This document shows, one piece after another, positions 42,640 to 54,802 of a DNA stretch of 64,000 nt; position 1 is the first letter of the stretch; each line of letters opens with the position of its first letter. The translations under genes were made by a program, and so were the position numbers. Origin of the DNA: Novosphingopyxis baekryungensis DSM 16222 (lineage in GTDB: Bacteria; Pseudomonadota; Alphaproteobacteria; Sphingomonadales; Sphingomonadaceae). The notes below the pieces were generated by a model. The model saw only the letters and a list, made by a program, of their open reading frames with translations, was not told the DNA's origin and searched no databases. The stretch spans positions 682,001 to 746,000 of the forward strand of contig NZ_ATUR01000002.1 in assembly GCF_000420305.1 (NCBI RefSeq), written 5' to 3'.

Positions 42640-43977
42640 CTATCGCCAGCTGTCGAGCCACATCCAGTGGTTGAAGGCCTGCGGGCCGCCCAGCGGTAGC
42701 GCGGCGATGATGGGATAGAAATCCACGAACACCGCCAGGATGGCGATCAGCAAGAGCGCAGGCGCGGCATATTTCCGGTCGCGCAGCCAGAGATAGTCGA
42801 TCGCCGCCGCCAGCGCGATGGTAAGGAAAAAGCTGGGGATCAGATAATGGTGATAGAAGGTCACCTTTTTGGGCAGTACCGCCCAGATGTCCACGCCCAC
42901 CAGCCATAGCCCGGTGGGCACGAACAGCGCCCAGTTGCGCTGCCTTTTGCCGATGATCACGCTGATCACCATCGCAGCAAGCCCGCCCCACATGATGATC
43001 GGGTTGCCGAGCAGCACCACGCCGCGAATGGCCCCTTCGGCCTCTTCATAGAGATACCAGATCGGCCGCTCGTCGATGATCCACTGCCACCACTGGCTGG
43101 AATAGGTATGTTCGGCCATATAGCCCGCCTGTCGCCGGGCCATCTCCACCTGATAGCTGAGATATTCGGACGGTGGCACGGCGTTTTCGGCGAAGAAGGA
43201 CATGGGAATATAACAGGCGAGATAGGCGAGCGCCGGCAGCAGGCCGAGCAGCAGCCCCGCCTCCAGCAGCGATACGCCGCGCACCGGCCCGGCCCTGCGA
43301 TCGAGCAGCAGCGTCTTCGGATTCCATGCCCGCTTGCCCAGCATGGCCGCGCGCCAGATGAAAAAACCGAGGCCGATGACGACGCCATAGGGCGCGGCGG
43401 TCCATTTGCAGCCGATCGCCAGGCCCAGCATCACCCCGGCCCAGGCCAAGCGCTGCCACGCCTGCCGCTCGGCGCGCACCGCTGCGGCGACCTGCCAGAG
43501 CGCCAGCATCAGAAAGGCCGCCATGAAGATATCCAGCATGGCGATGCGCGACTGGATGAACAGCAAATGCCCCGCCACCAGCAACACGCCCGTCAACACC
43601 GCGATCCGCGCGCTGCGATACAGTTCCCAGGCGAACATGACCGACGCGAACAGCGTGATGCCGCCGAACAGTGCGCTTGGCACGCGCCAGCCGAAATGAT
43701 TGTCGCCCAATATCCGCATGCCCAGCGCGATGATGAACTTGGCCAGCGGGGGATGTTCCTCGTTCAGCGGACTGCTGAGCGCCAGCACATGCCGCGCGGC
43801 AGGCACATAATAGATCTCGTCGAAAAACAGCGAACGGGGATGCTGGATGTTGATGAGGAAGAACAGGAAGGCTGCCAGCCCGCCCAGCGCTGCCCACCCC
43901 TGCGCGCCCAGATCGCCACGGCGCAGACGTTCCAGCCAGCCGCTGTTCGGCAATGTCATTTTCGAACCCACGGCCAT
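42640..43977 (-). CDS. PMT-family (GT39) membrane mannosyltransferase-like protein
   Basis: This 445-residue protein has about 11-12 membrane helices and the FFDEIYYVP acidic motif (about 49-57) in the first periplasmic loop, as in protein O-mannosyltransferases. Further support is WRVPSALFGG and NEEHPPLAKF. It would use a polyprenyl-phosphate sugar to modify secreted protein or another acceptor in the periplasm. The start at 43977 is chosen over an earlier frame; ATG 43959 is possible. Donor and acceptor are inferred from family. Confidence 0.85.
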   Translation of the reverse strand: MAVGSKMTLPNSGWLERLRRGDLGAQGWAALGGLAAFLFFLINIQHPRSLFFDEIYYVPAARHVLALSSPLNEEHPPLAKFIIALGMRILGDNHFGWRVPSALFGGITLFASVMFAWELYRSARIAVLTGVLLVAGHLLFIQSRIAMLDIFMAAFLMLALWQVAAAVRAERQAWQRLAWAGVMLGLAIGCKWTAAPYGVVIGLGFFIWRAAMLGKRAWNPKTLLLDRRAGPVRGVSLLEAGLLLGLLPALAYLACYIPMSFFAENAVPPSEYLSYQVEMARRQAGYMAEHTYSSQWWQWIIDERPIWYLYEEAEGAIRGVVLLGNPIIMWGGLAAMVISVIIGKRQRNWALFVPTGLWLVGVDIWAVLPKKVTFYHHYLIPSFFLTIALAAAIDYLWLRDRKYAAPALLLIAILAVFVDFYPIIAALPLGGPQAFNHWMWLDSWR

Positions 43978-44029
43978 GTCTGCGCGTCTCCCTGTGCCCG
44001 CCCGATAGAAAATCGCGTGCGCCGCGACA

Positions 44030-44055
44030 AGCGCCCGCATTGACGCGCGGGCGCT
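44030..44055 (+). promoter_or_regulatory. Stem-loop in the metZ leader
   Basis: AGCGCCCGC (44030-44038) pairs with GCGGGCGCT (44047-44055), a 9-bp stem and an 8-nt loop, ending 20 nt before the metZ ATG. No T run follows. It does not match the SAM-II riboswitch core. A leader control element or transcript stabiliser are possible. Confidence 0.4.
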
Positions 44056-44075
44056 GAAATCCCAAAGCAGGAAGC

Positions 44076-45284
44076 ATGAAAAGACAGACCGGCCAAGACC
44101 CCGAGATTACCCGCCACTGGCGCCCGGCAACGCAGGCCATTCGCGGCGGCACCGCCCGCAGCGAATGGGGCGAAACGTCCGAGGCGCTGTTCCTCACCTC
44201 CGGCTATACCTATGATTGTGCGGGCGACGCGGCGGCGCGCTTTGCCGGCGATCAGGCGGGCATGACCTATTCGCGCCTGCAGAACCCCACGGTGGAGATG
44301 CTGGAAAAACGCATCGCCATGATGGACGGGGCAGAGGCGTGCCGCACGATGGCCAGCGGCATGGCCGCCATGAGCGCCAGCCTGCTGTGTCAGCTGGAAA
44401 CGGGTGATCATGTGGTGGCGAGCCGCGCGCTGTTCGGCAGCTGCCGCTGGCTGACCGATACGCTGCTGCCCAAATTCGGTATCCAGACGACGGTGATCGA
44501 CGGGCGCGATCTGAAGAACTGGGAGGCGGCCATCCGGCCGGAAACCAAGGTGTTTTTCTTCGAAACCCCGGCCAACCCGACATTGGAGGTGCTGGATCTG
44601 CGTGCGATCTGCGGTCTGGCCAGGGCCCATGGCATCACCAGCGTGGTCGACAATGCGTTCGCCACGTCCGTGCTGCAGCGCCCGATCGATCTGGGCGCCG
44701 ACGTGGTGGCCTATAGCGCCACCAAAATGATGGACGGGCAGGGCCGCGTGATGGCCGGCGCGGTCTGCGGCACGGAAGAATTCATCGAAGGCGATCTGCT
44801 GAAATTCGTGCGCAACACCGGCCCAACGCTCGCGCCGTTCAACGCTTGGGTGGTGCTGAAGGGGCTGGAAACGCTCGATCTTCGGATCCGGCGGCAGAGC
44901 GAGAATGCGCTGGCCGTGGCGCAGTTTCTGGAACAGCGGGTCGCCCGCGTGAATTATCCGGGGCTCATGGCCAATCGCTATCACGATCTGGCCATGCAGC
45001 AGATGGAACTGACGGGCCCAATCCTGTCCTTGCATGTCGGCGGTGGCCGCGCGCAGGCCCATGCGCTGCTCGATGCGCTGCAGCTGATCGACATCAGCAA
45101 CAATATCGGCGATTCGCGCAGCCTGATGTGCCACCCGTCCAGCACCACCCATGCCGGGATGGAGGCCGAGGCGCGCGAAGAGGTTGGCATTACCGAAGAC
45201 ATGCTGCGGCTGAACGTGGGGCTGGAAGATGTGCAGGACGTGATCGAGGATCTCGACCGGGCGCTTGGGGCAGCCGGGCTATGA
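44076..45284 (+). CDS. metZ: O-succinylhomoserine sulfhydrylase
   Basis: MetZ makes homocysteine from O-succinylhomoserine and sulfide in methionine synthesis. The 402-residue PLP enzyme has the Cys/Met-metabolism fold: TYSRLQNPTVEMLE, ASGMAAMSA, FFETPANPTLEVLD and the Schiff-base lysine in YSATKMMDGQGR. MetB and MetC share this fold; the MetZ call follows the overall pattern (SGYTYDCAGDAAARF, GDHVVASRALFGSCRW). GGAAGC precedes the ATG. The apaG start overlaps its stop. Confidence 0.93.
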   Translation: MKRQTGQDPEITRHWRPATQAIRGGTARSEWGETSEALFLTSGYTYDCAGDAAARFAGDQAGMTYSRLQNPTVEMLEKRIAMMDGAEACRTMASGMAAMSASLLCQLETGDHVVASRALFGSCRWLTDTLLPKFGIQTTVIDGRDLKNWEAAIRPETKVFFFETPANPTLEVLDLRAICGLARAHGITSVVDNAFATSVLQRPIDLGADVVAYSATKMMDGQGRVMAGAVCGTEEFIEGDLLKFVRNTGPTLAPFNAWVVLKGLETLDLRIRRQSENALAVAQFLEQRVARVNYPGLMANRYHDLAMQQMELTGPILSLHVGGGRAQAHALLDALQLIDISNNIGDSRSLMCHPSSTTHAGMEAEAREEVGITEDMLRLNVGLEDVQDVIEDLDRALGAAGL

Positions 45285-45682
45285 TCGAGCTGATGTTTCC
45301 CTATCAGGAAACGACCGACGGTATCACCGTGCGCGTGTCGGTCAGCTATCTGCCGGATCAGTCCGCGCCAGAGCAGAGCCGCTGGTTCTGGTCCTATCAT
45401 ATCCGCATCGAAAATCACCGGGAGGGGCCGGTACAGCTGATCACCCGCCATTGGCGCATCACAGATGGCATGGGCCTGATGACGCCGGTCGAAGGCGCTG
45501 GCGTGGTCGGTGAACAGCCGGTGATCCGCCCCGGCGCGGCGCATGATTATGTCAGCGGCTGTCCGCTGCCGACGCCCGATGGATCGATGCGCGGCCACTA
45601 TATGATGGTGGACGAGGGGCCGGACCCGATCCTGGCGATGATCCCCGAATTTCCACTCGAAGCCCCGGCGAACGCCCGATGA
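45281..45682 (+). CDS. apaG: ApaG-domain protein
   Basis: This 133-residue protein is an ApaG/DUF525 fold with TDGITVRVSVSYLPDQS, SRWFWSYHIRIEN and TRHWRITDG, and the glycine-rich GEQPVIRPG. ApaG is linked genetically to diadenosine tetraphosphate hydrolysis and shows a fibronectin-like fold; its biochemical role is not settled. It overlaps metZ by ATGA and the LysR gene by ATGA, giving a coupled trio. Confidence 0.93.
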   Translation: MIELMFPYQETTDGITVRVSVSYLPDQSAPEQSRWFWSYHIRIENHREGPVQLITRHWRITDGMGLMTPVEGAGVVGEQPVIRPGAAHDYVSGCPLPTPDGSMRGHYMMVDEGPDPILAMIPEFPLEAPANAR

Positions 45683-46434
45683 AACGCACGCTCCTCCCGC
45701 TTAACGGCCTGCGAGTGCTGGATGCATCCGCCCGCCATCTCAGTTTTACCCGCGCCGCCGATGAGCTGGCGGTAACGCCCGCCGCCGTGGGCCAGCAGAT
45801 CCGCGCGCTTGAAGATACGCTGGGCGTGGTCCTGTTCCGCCGCACGCCCAAGGGGCTGGAGCTGACGCCCGAAGGCGCACGGGGCTTGGATGCTTTGCGC
45901 GCAGGCTTCCTGCAGTTCGAGGATAGCGTGCGCGCGATGCAGCAGGGGCAAAGTTCCAAGCGCCTGACCATTGCAGCGCCGCGCGATATCACCCGCTACT
46001 GGCTGCTGCCACGCCTGGCCGCTTATGCCGAGACCGATCCCGATTTCCGCTTCCAGCTGATCGCGGCGGACGAGCCGCTCGATTTCACCGAAGCCAATGT
46101 CGATCTGGCGATGCGCTATGCCGCCGAACCGGATGAGATCGAGGGCCTGCCGCTGGGCGAGGCCGAGGCGGTGTGGGTCGGCACGGGCGATCGTATTTGC
46201 TGGGAAGGCGGCCATGGCGGCGATGTGCGGCTGTCGGTGGCCGATGCCGGGCTGGCGCTGGAGGCCGCGCGTGGTGGCCTGGGCCGCGCCCGCGTGCCGC
46301 GCCTGCTCGCCGAAGCGGCGGGCATGGCATGGGCAGAGGCCGAGCCCGCGCGCCGCCGCTATTGGCTGCTCGCCCCGCTGCCGCAATGGCGCCAGGCCAA
46401 GGTCAAGGCGCTGGTCGGCGCACTGACGGCCTGA
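45679..46434 (+). CDS. LysR-family regulator with a short effector domain (GcvA-like)
   Basis: This 251-residue protein has a complete LysR winged helix (about 5-65: LRVLDASARHLSFTRAADEL, TPAAVGQQIRALEDTLG). The effector domain is only about 160 residues instead of the usual ~210, and lacks a clear second lobe. The GcvA-type signature PRDITRYWLLPRLAAYAETDP is visible. Its target is unknown. The start overlaps apaG and the stop shares a base with the GNAT gene, so it may be co-expressed with methionine genes without controlling them. Confidence 0.85.
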   Translation: MKRTLLPLNGLRVLDASARHLSFTRAADELAVTPAAVGQQIRALEDTLGVVLFRRTPKGLELTPEGARGLDALRAGFLQFEDSVRAMQQGQSSKRLTIAAPRDITRYWLLPRLAAYAETDPDFRFQLIAADEPLDFTEANVDLAMRYAAEPDEIEGLPLGEAEAVWVGTGDRICWEGGHGGDVRLSVADAGLALEAARGGLGRARVPRLLAEAAGMAWAEAEPARRRYWLLAPLPQWRQAKVKALVGALTA

Positions 46435-46964
46435 TGGCGCAGACCACGCCCATCGACAGCGAGCGGCTCCATATGCGCGCCACCGCGATCGAGGATGCCG
46501 AGGCGCTGCTGGATATCTATTCCGATGTCGACCTCATGACCTATTGGTCCAGCGCGCCCAAAACGACGGTCGCCGAAGTGCGCGATTACATGCGGCCGTT
46601 TCTGGCGCTGCCCGATGCGCGCAGCTGGTCGATCTGTCTGCGTGACGAGGACCGGGCGATCGGGACGCTGGCCGCGATGGAAAAACGCAGCGGCGTCACG
46701 GAGATTGGCTATACGCTGGTGCGGCATCATTGGGGCACGGGTCTGGCCAGCGAGGCCGTTACCGCGCTGATCGATCGCCTGTTTACTGATGAAGGTTATC
46801 GGCGGGTGATGGCCGATACCGATCCGGATAATGCCGCATCGAACCAGCTGCTGGAACGACTGGGATTCGAGCGTGAGGGCCATCTGCGCGAGGAGTGGGA
46901 AACGCATATCGGCGTGCGCGACAGCATCATCTGGGGTTTGCTCGCCAGCGAATGGCGGCGTTGA
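46434..46964 (+). CDS. GNAT-family N-acetyltransferase
   Basis: This 176-residue protein has the GNAT fold of the RimJ/RimL type: SERLHMRATAIEDAEALLDIY at the start and GYTLVRHHWGTGLASEAV (acetyl-CoA binding), and NAASNQLLERLGFEREG near the end. The substrate (a ribosomal protein, a metabolite or an antibiotic) cannot be told. Its ATG overlaps the LysR stop (TGATG). Confidence 0.88.
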   Translation: MAQTTPIDSERLHMRATAIEDAEALLDIYSDVDLMTYWSSAPKTTVAEVRDYMRPFLALPDARSWSICLRDEDRAIGTLAAMEKRSGVTEIGYTLVRHHWGTGLASEAVTALIDRLFTDEGYRRVMADTDPDNAASNQLLERLGFEREGHLREEWETHIGVRDSIIWGLLASEWRR

Positions 46965-46996
46965 CGCCTGAACGCTTCGGCTACTCGGCAGACGCC

Positions 46997-50574
<3,578 letters not shown>

Positions 50575-51439
50575 TCAGCGGCGCTGACGGATCTCTGGGA
50601 TCAGATGGAGGACCACCGCCGCAACCCAGATTGCCAAGGTAAAATGCAGCAAGTTTGCCTTAGCAGAAAAGCCCCCGTCCCACAGCTGCGCGCTGAAGGC
50701 GGTGGTGCCGAGGGCGTTGATCAGGCCGTGCATCCACACTGCCGCCAGCGTGCTTCGGCGCGCCAGCAACCAGATCCGGGTCATCAGCAGCGAAAGGCCC
50801 ATCACTGTCACCGTATAGGCGGGAAGGTAGATGGCGAAGCTCAGGCCGTCGCGCCATGCGGGAATCAGTGCCATGATCGGCAGATGCCAGGCCGACCAGA
50901 TCACCCCAAGCAGGAGCGAAGCCGGCACTTCGCCGAGCCGGTCGAGCAGGCGCGGCAGCAGATAGCCGCGCCACCCGCCTTCCTCGCCCAGCGGACCGGC
51001 GCCGAGCACGGCGGTGACCACGCCGTTGAGCACCACTGCTAGGAACAGGGTGAGATAGGACATGACCGGGGGGACCCCTTCCATTGGCACCGGCCTGTAG
51101 CCAAGCGCCGCGGTCAGGCCGAGCACGGCCAGCGGCAACGGCAACGCAATTGCCGCGACACCCAGCCAGCCCATGCGCCAGCGCAGGAAGCCAGCCGCCC
51201 ATTCACGCAGCCTTCCTTCGCGCGCGCTGAGCACCGCGCCGGCTAGGCCCGGGCCGAAGGAGCCTGCATAAAGCGCGATGATCATCGGCGTGGCAGTCAG
51301 CGAATCCGGCTGTCCGGCAGCCCACCAGCCAGATGGTCCAGCTGAAACCGAAAGCGAGTGCGAGGAAAGCCGGAACGGTGGATGCCCGCGCAGCAGAATT
51401 CGGGCGCGCTTCGGCGGCCCCGGAACCGAGGATAGTCAT
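50575..51439 (-). pseudogene. CPBP-family intramembrane metalloprotease, frameshifted
   Basis: The C-terminal ~240 residues (from 51285) carry a clear CPBP (Rce1-like) protease with EEGGWRGYLLPRLL, WSAWHLP and WMHGLINA, the three conserved active-site motifs. The true N-terminus begins at ATG 51439 (AAAGGA about 6 nt upstream) and reads MTILGSG...ALAFGFSWTIWLV before the frame is lost. Removing one G from the GGG at 51321-51323 joins the two frames without a stop and gives about 287 residues, a normal length. It is either a recent frameshift or a sequencing error. A 13-bp palindrome shared with padR lies just upstream. Confidence 0.8.
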
Positions 51440-51450
51440 GACAGTCCTTT

Positions 51451-51463
51451 CTTGTATTACAAG
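51451..51463. promoter_or_regulatory. Palindromic operator upstream of the CPBP gene
   Basis: CTTGTATTACAAG is a perfect 13-bp palindrome (6-bp arms) located 12 nt before the CPBP ATG. It matches CTTGCATTGCAAG upstream of padR at 11 of 13 positions, the two differences being compensatory. Confidence 0.65.
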
Positions 51464-51491
51464 GTAATGGGGTAAATTTTTTCGGAGGATA

Positions 51492-52085
51492 TTACGTCGG
51501 CGGCAGGCTGCGCCGCAGCAACCGCGTAAGGAGAACATAGAGCAGCGCACAGAGCGCCAATGTCAGTGGCACCGACCATAGGCCGAGCAAGTCTTCCCCG
51601 CCGCCCGTGGACACCATACCGAAGGTCAGCGAACCGTTCGCCCCGCGGATCAGGCCGACATGATCGCCGAAGAATGGTTTGAGTACGGTCATGGCCGCAA
51701 AGATCACGAGCAGCAGATAGCCTAGGGCGAACAGTCCTGCGCGCCCGGCACGACCCGAGCCGGAGCGGATCGCGTGATAAAGTCCGCGTGAGATGAGCGG
51801 CGCTGAATAGCGCGCGGCGCCGCGCTCAATCAGTCCGTCGGCCAGCAATGGACGCAGGAAATCCTCCGGACGGCCGAGCCGCTGAATGGCGCGCTGCAAA
51901 CGCGCTGCCTCCGAGCCGGCATCCTCGCTGGCGAAACTGTCCGCCAGATGCATGCGCAAATCGTCCGCCAGCTCCGCCGCGTCTGGCCCGATCAGCGCCA
52001 CCATCCGGTCTATCTCGGAGACATAGCCGGTCCAAAGGGCGCGGGCGTCTGCTTGTGTGAAAGCGGGCGCGAAAGAGGTGCTCAT
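51492..52085 (-). CDS. HAAS-domain-like membrane protein co-transcribed with padR
   Basis: This 197-residue protein has a soluble N-terminal part (about 1-95) with an ordered helix bundle (DLRMHLADSFASEDAGSEAARLQRAIQRLG, EDFLRPLLADGLIER) like the HAAS domain found next to PadR regulators, and two or three membrane helices afterwards (about 112-135 and 165-190). Its ATG overlaps the padR stop. HAAS proteins are thought to help PadR-controlled membrane systems; the specific function is unknown. Confidence 0.75.
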   Translation of the reverse strand: MSTSFAPAFTQADARALWTGYVSEIDRMVALIGPDAAELADDLRMHLADSFASEDAGSEAARLQRAIQRLGRPEDFLRPLLADGLIERGAARYSAPLISRGLYHAIRSGSGRAGRAGLFALGYLLLVIFAAMTVLKPFFGDHVGLIRGANGSLTFGMVSTGGGEDLLGLWSVPLTLALCALLYVLLTRLLRRSLPPT

Positions 52086-52450
52086 TGATCGGTCTCCGGT
52101 GCGGTCAGCGCATCGACCGATGCAACCAGTTTAGCCCAGCCCGTGGTCATCGCTTCGAGCATGCGGCGACCATACGGCGTGACCGAGTAATATTTGCGCG
52201 GTGCCCCGCCATCTCCCTGCGCCAGTCGCGACTGGATCAGATCTTCTTTCGCCAGGCGCAATAGCAGCGGGTAGATAGTGCCCTCCGACAGTTCGAGCGA
52301 GGAGCGCTTGGCAATGCCGGAGATGAGTTCGAAACCGTATTTCTCATGTTCGCGAAGCGCCAACAGTATGACCATTTCGAGCACGCCCTTGCGCAGCTGG
52401 GTTTCCCAGCGCGCCACCGAATTATCAAGTCGGGTCTGTGCCTGCGTCAT
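52082..52450 (-). CDS. PadR-family transcriptional regulator
   Basis: This 122-residue winged-helix protein has the PadR core: GVLEMVILLALREHEKYGFEL, SEGTIYPLLLRLAKEDLIQS and RKYYSVTPYGRRML. Size and layout fit a small-type PadR lacking the long C-terminal dimerisation helix. The palindrome CTTGCATTGCAAG (52474-52486) lies 24 nt upstream and is repeated before the CPBP gene, so this regulator likely represses both units. Confidence 0.88.
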   Translation of the reverse strand: MTQAQTRLDNSVARWETQLRKGVLEMVILLALREHEKYGFELISGIAKRSSLELSEGTIYPLLLRLAKEDLIQSRLAQGDGGAPRKYYSVTPYGRRMLEAMTTGWAKLVASVDALTAPETDQ

Positions 52451-52473
52451 GATAACCTTGTATAACCATTATA

Positions 52474-52486
52474 CTTGCATTGCAAG
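52474..52486. promoter_or_regulatory. Palindromic operator upstream of padR
   Basis: CTTGCATTGCAAG is a perfect 13-bp palindrome 24 nt from the padR start codon, next to a TATAAC-like sequence (52461-52466 on the plus strand). The related copy lies at 51451-51463. Confidence 0.65.
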
Positions 52487-52563
52487 GGTACTGGTTATTC
52501 GCCTGATACGAATGGCAGCTTCCGATGTGATGCTCGAAAACTCTGTACGTCCGGAATTGGGCG

Positions 52564-54092
52564 TATTCTGTTGAAAAACTCCCGCTTGCGATCGGCGTGA
52601 AGTCCTGATTCAGTCATCCGCAGGCAAGCGGAGACGTGACGATGATGGGCGAGCGGACGGTGATGCAGGAGGCGCTGTTTTACAGCTTCCGCATCGAGGA
52701 TCACGTGCCGGGCGATCACCTGCTGCGTTCGATTGATCGGTTCGTCGATCTGTCCTGCATCCGCGAGCACCTGAAGCCGTTCTACAGCGCGATGGGGCGG
52801 CCATCGATCGATCCCGAGCTGATGATCCGGATGCTGATCATCGGCTATTGCATGGGCATCCGGTCCGAGCGGCGGCTGTGCGAGGAGGTCCACCTGAACC
52901 TCGCCTATCGCTGGTTCTGCCGGCTCGACCTGGATGGCGCGGTGCCCGACCATTCGACCTTCTCGAAGAACCGGCACGGGCGGTTCCGCGACAGCGATCT
53001 CTTGCGCAAGCTGTTCGAGCTGACCGTCGAGCGCTGCATGGCCGAGGGACTGGTGGGCGCCGAGGGCTTCGCGGTCGATGCCAGTCTGATCCGCGCCGAC
53101 GTCCACCGCCAGCGTTCGGTGCCGGGCGAGGAAGGTCTTCCGTCCGAAGCCACCGGTCGCGCGGTTGCCGAGTATCTCGACGTGCTCGACGATGCGGCGT
53201 TCGGCGGATCGACCCCGGTCACGCCCAAGCGGATCAACCTGACCGATCCCGCTGCACGCTGGACCGCGGCCACGCGTGAGCGGGCCTTCTACGCCTACAG
53301 CACCAATTACCTGATCGATCTCGACCACGCGGTCATCGTCGACGTCGAGGCGACAACCGCGATCCGTCAGGCCGAAGTGTTGGCGCAGCGCCGGATGATC
53401 GAGCGGACGCAGGAACACTTCGGGCTGTGGCCCGAGAAGCTCGTGGCTGATACCGCCTATGGCTCTGCGCCGAACCTGGCCTGGCTGGTCGAGGATCGGG
53501 GCATCGAGCCGCATATCCCGGTGTTCGACAAGTCCGCGCGGCGCGATGATACTTTCGAGCGATCGGCGTTCACCTTCGACCATGACGACGACAGCTACAT
53601 CTGCCCCGGTGGCAATCGCCTGCGCCCATCGAACCGCAACTTCAGCACGCCGCGTCCCCGCGCCAACGCCGATGGCTTCATCCGTTATCGTGCGCGCGAG
53701 AAGGACTGCGGCGCCTGCAATCTGAAGGAACGTTGCACGCCGAAGCTTGCCGCGCGCAAGATCATGCGGTCGGTCCACGAGGCCGCCCGCGACCTGGCCC
53801 GCAATATCTCCACCAGCGATGCCTATCTCGTCTCACGACGCCAGCGGAAGAAGGTCGAGATGCTGTTCGCACATCTCAAACGCATCCTGAAACTGGACCG
53901 CTTGCGCCTGCGCGGTCCCAACGGAGCCAAAGACGAGTTCCACCTCGCCGCCGCAGCCCAAAACCTCCGCAAGCTCGCCAAGGTGAAGCCGGTCACAAGC
54001 CTCGCACCCGCCTGAACGCGAGGGGGAGGCTGCTCGCCCGCTGTCAGCCACGAGCCACACCGAGCTCCGGCAGCGACTTCTTCAACAGAATA
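52564..54092 (+). mobile_element. IS1182-type insertion sequence, complete
   Basis: The element of 1529 nt is bounded by terminal inverted repeats TATTCTGTTGAA (52564-52575) and TTCAACAGAATA (54081-54092), which extend imperfectly inward (AAAACTC versus GAAGTCG). It is flanked by the direct repeat GGGCG on both sides (52559-52563 and 54093-54097), a 5-bp target duplication. It carries one intact transposase gene. Intact ends, duplication and gene point to recent insertion. Confidence 0.88.
52642..54015 (+). CDS. IS1182-family DDE transposase
   Basis: This 457-residue protein has the N-terminal DUF772-like domain (FYSAMGRPSIDPELMIRMLIIGY, RSERRLCEEVHLNLAYRWFC, PDHSTFSKNR), a DDE catalytic region (GFAVDASLIRAD, VADTAYGSAPNLAWL, with the late KKVEMLFAHLKRIL glutamate) and a Cys cluster (CGACNLKERC). 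These define the IS1182/IS5-like transposases. The ATG at 52642 with GGAG upstream is preferred to the in-frame GTG 6 nt earlier. No frameshift is seen. Confidence 0.93.
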   Translation: MMGERTVMQEALFYSFRIEDHVPGDHLLRSIDRFVDLSCIREHLKPFYSAMGRPSIDPELMIRMLIIGYCMGIRSERRLCEEVHLNLAYRWFCRLDLDGAVPDHSTFSKNRHGRFRDSDLLRKLFELTVERCMAEGLVGAEGFAVDASLIRADVHRQRSVPGEEGLPSEATGRAVAEYLDVLDDAAFGGSTPVTPKRINLTDPAARWTAATRERAFYAYSTNYLIDLDHAVIVDVEATTAIRQAEVLAQRRMIERTQEHFGLWPEKLVADTAYGSAPNLAWLVEDRGIEPHIPVFDKSARRDDTFERSAFTFDHDDDSYICPGGNRLRPSNRNFSTPRPRANADGFIRYRAREKDCGACNLKERCTPKLAARKIMRSVHEAARDLARNISTSDAYLVSRRQRKKVEMLFAHLKRILKLDRLRLRGPNGAKDEFHLAAAAQNLRKLAKVKPVTSLAPA

Positions 54093-54257
54093 GGGCGCAA
54101 AGCGGTCTCGACAAGAACCAGGTGCGACGCTGAATTGCTAAGTCGCGGTTCTGAGGGATATCTGTTTCTAGCATCTCAGAATGTCCAAGTCGCAAGGCAG
54201 AATGCATTCTCCATAACCCACTGTCCTACATCGGGCCGCTTCGGCATAGGCTGGTGG

Positions 54258-54695
54258 ATGACAGACCCATCAGCACCCCCCTCCGCCCCGATCGACTTCA
54301 CTCCTGCCGCCATCCGCACGCGCCGTGATGGCTGGACGCCGGAGCGGCAGCGGGCGTTTATTGCGGCGCTTGCGCTGCGGCCATCGGTGACCGCTGCGGC
54401 GGCCAGCGTCGGGCTCAGCGCGCGTTCGGCCTATAAGCTGCGCCAGAAGGTGGGGGCGGAAGGGTTTGCGGCGGCCTGGGACCGGGCGATCGAGGCGGCC
54501 TTTGCGGGCCGCATCGCGGCCGCGGCGGCGGCTGTGCCGGATATAGTAGGCGGCTCTACCGTGCCCTATTTCTATGGCGGACGGCAGCGCGGGGAATTTC
54601 AGTCGCTCGATAATGGCCGTCTGATCGCGCGGCTGCGCAATCTGGAACGGCAGCAATCGGCGCGCCTCGGTTCATCGATGAAAAGTAACGGTTGA
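54258..54695 (+). CDS. Helix-turn-helix-like hypothetical protein
   Basis: This 145-residue protein has a helix-turn-helix-like segment (GWTPERQRAFIAALALRPSV, AAAASVGLSARSAYKLRQKVG, about residues 25-70) reminiscent of terminase small subunits or Trp-repressor-like domains, then an Ala-rich region and an Arg-rich tail. No confident family is recognised. It lies about 165 nt past the insertion sequence and is convergent with gcrA. DNA binding is inferred only. Confidence 0.6.
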   Translation: MTDPSAPPSAPIDFTPAAIRTRRDGWTPERQRAFIAALALRPSVTAAAASVGLSARSAYKLRQKVGAEGFAAAWDRAIEAAFAGRIAAAAAAVPDIVGGSTVPYFYGGRQRGEFQSLDNGRLIARLRNLERQQSARLGSSMKSNG

Positions 54696-54746
54696 ACGGA
54701 ATTCTGGCGGAACGGGGTGTGCCGAGTGCGAACTTCCAGCCGAACG

Positions 54747-54776
54747 AAAAAGGGCGCATCCAGCTGGACGCGCCCC
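54747..54776 (-). terminator. Rho-independent terminator of gcrA
   Basis: On the minus strand GGGCGCGTCCAG/CTGGATGCGCCC forms a 12-bp stem (one mismatch) followed by five T residues, 27 nt past the gcrA stop. Confidence 0.88.
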
Positions 54777-54802
54777 CGATCTTCAATTCGGTCTGTTGCA
54801 AC

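Noticed and set aside
44030-44055. SAM-II riboswitch before metZ
   Set aside because: The stem is strong but the conserved pseudoknot sequence of SAM-II is not present. Kept only as an unspecified leader hairpin.
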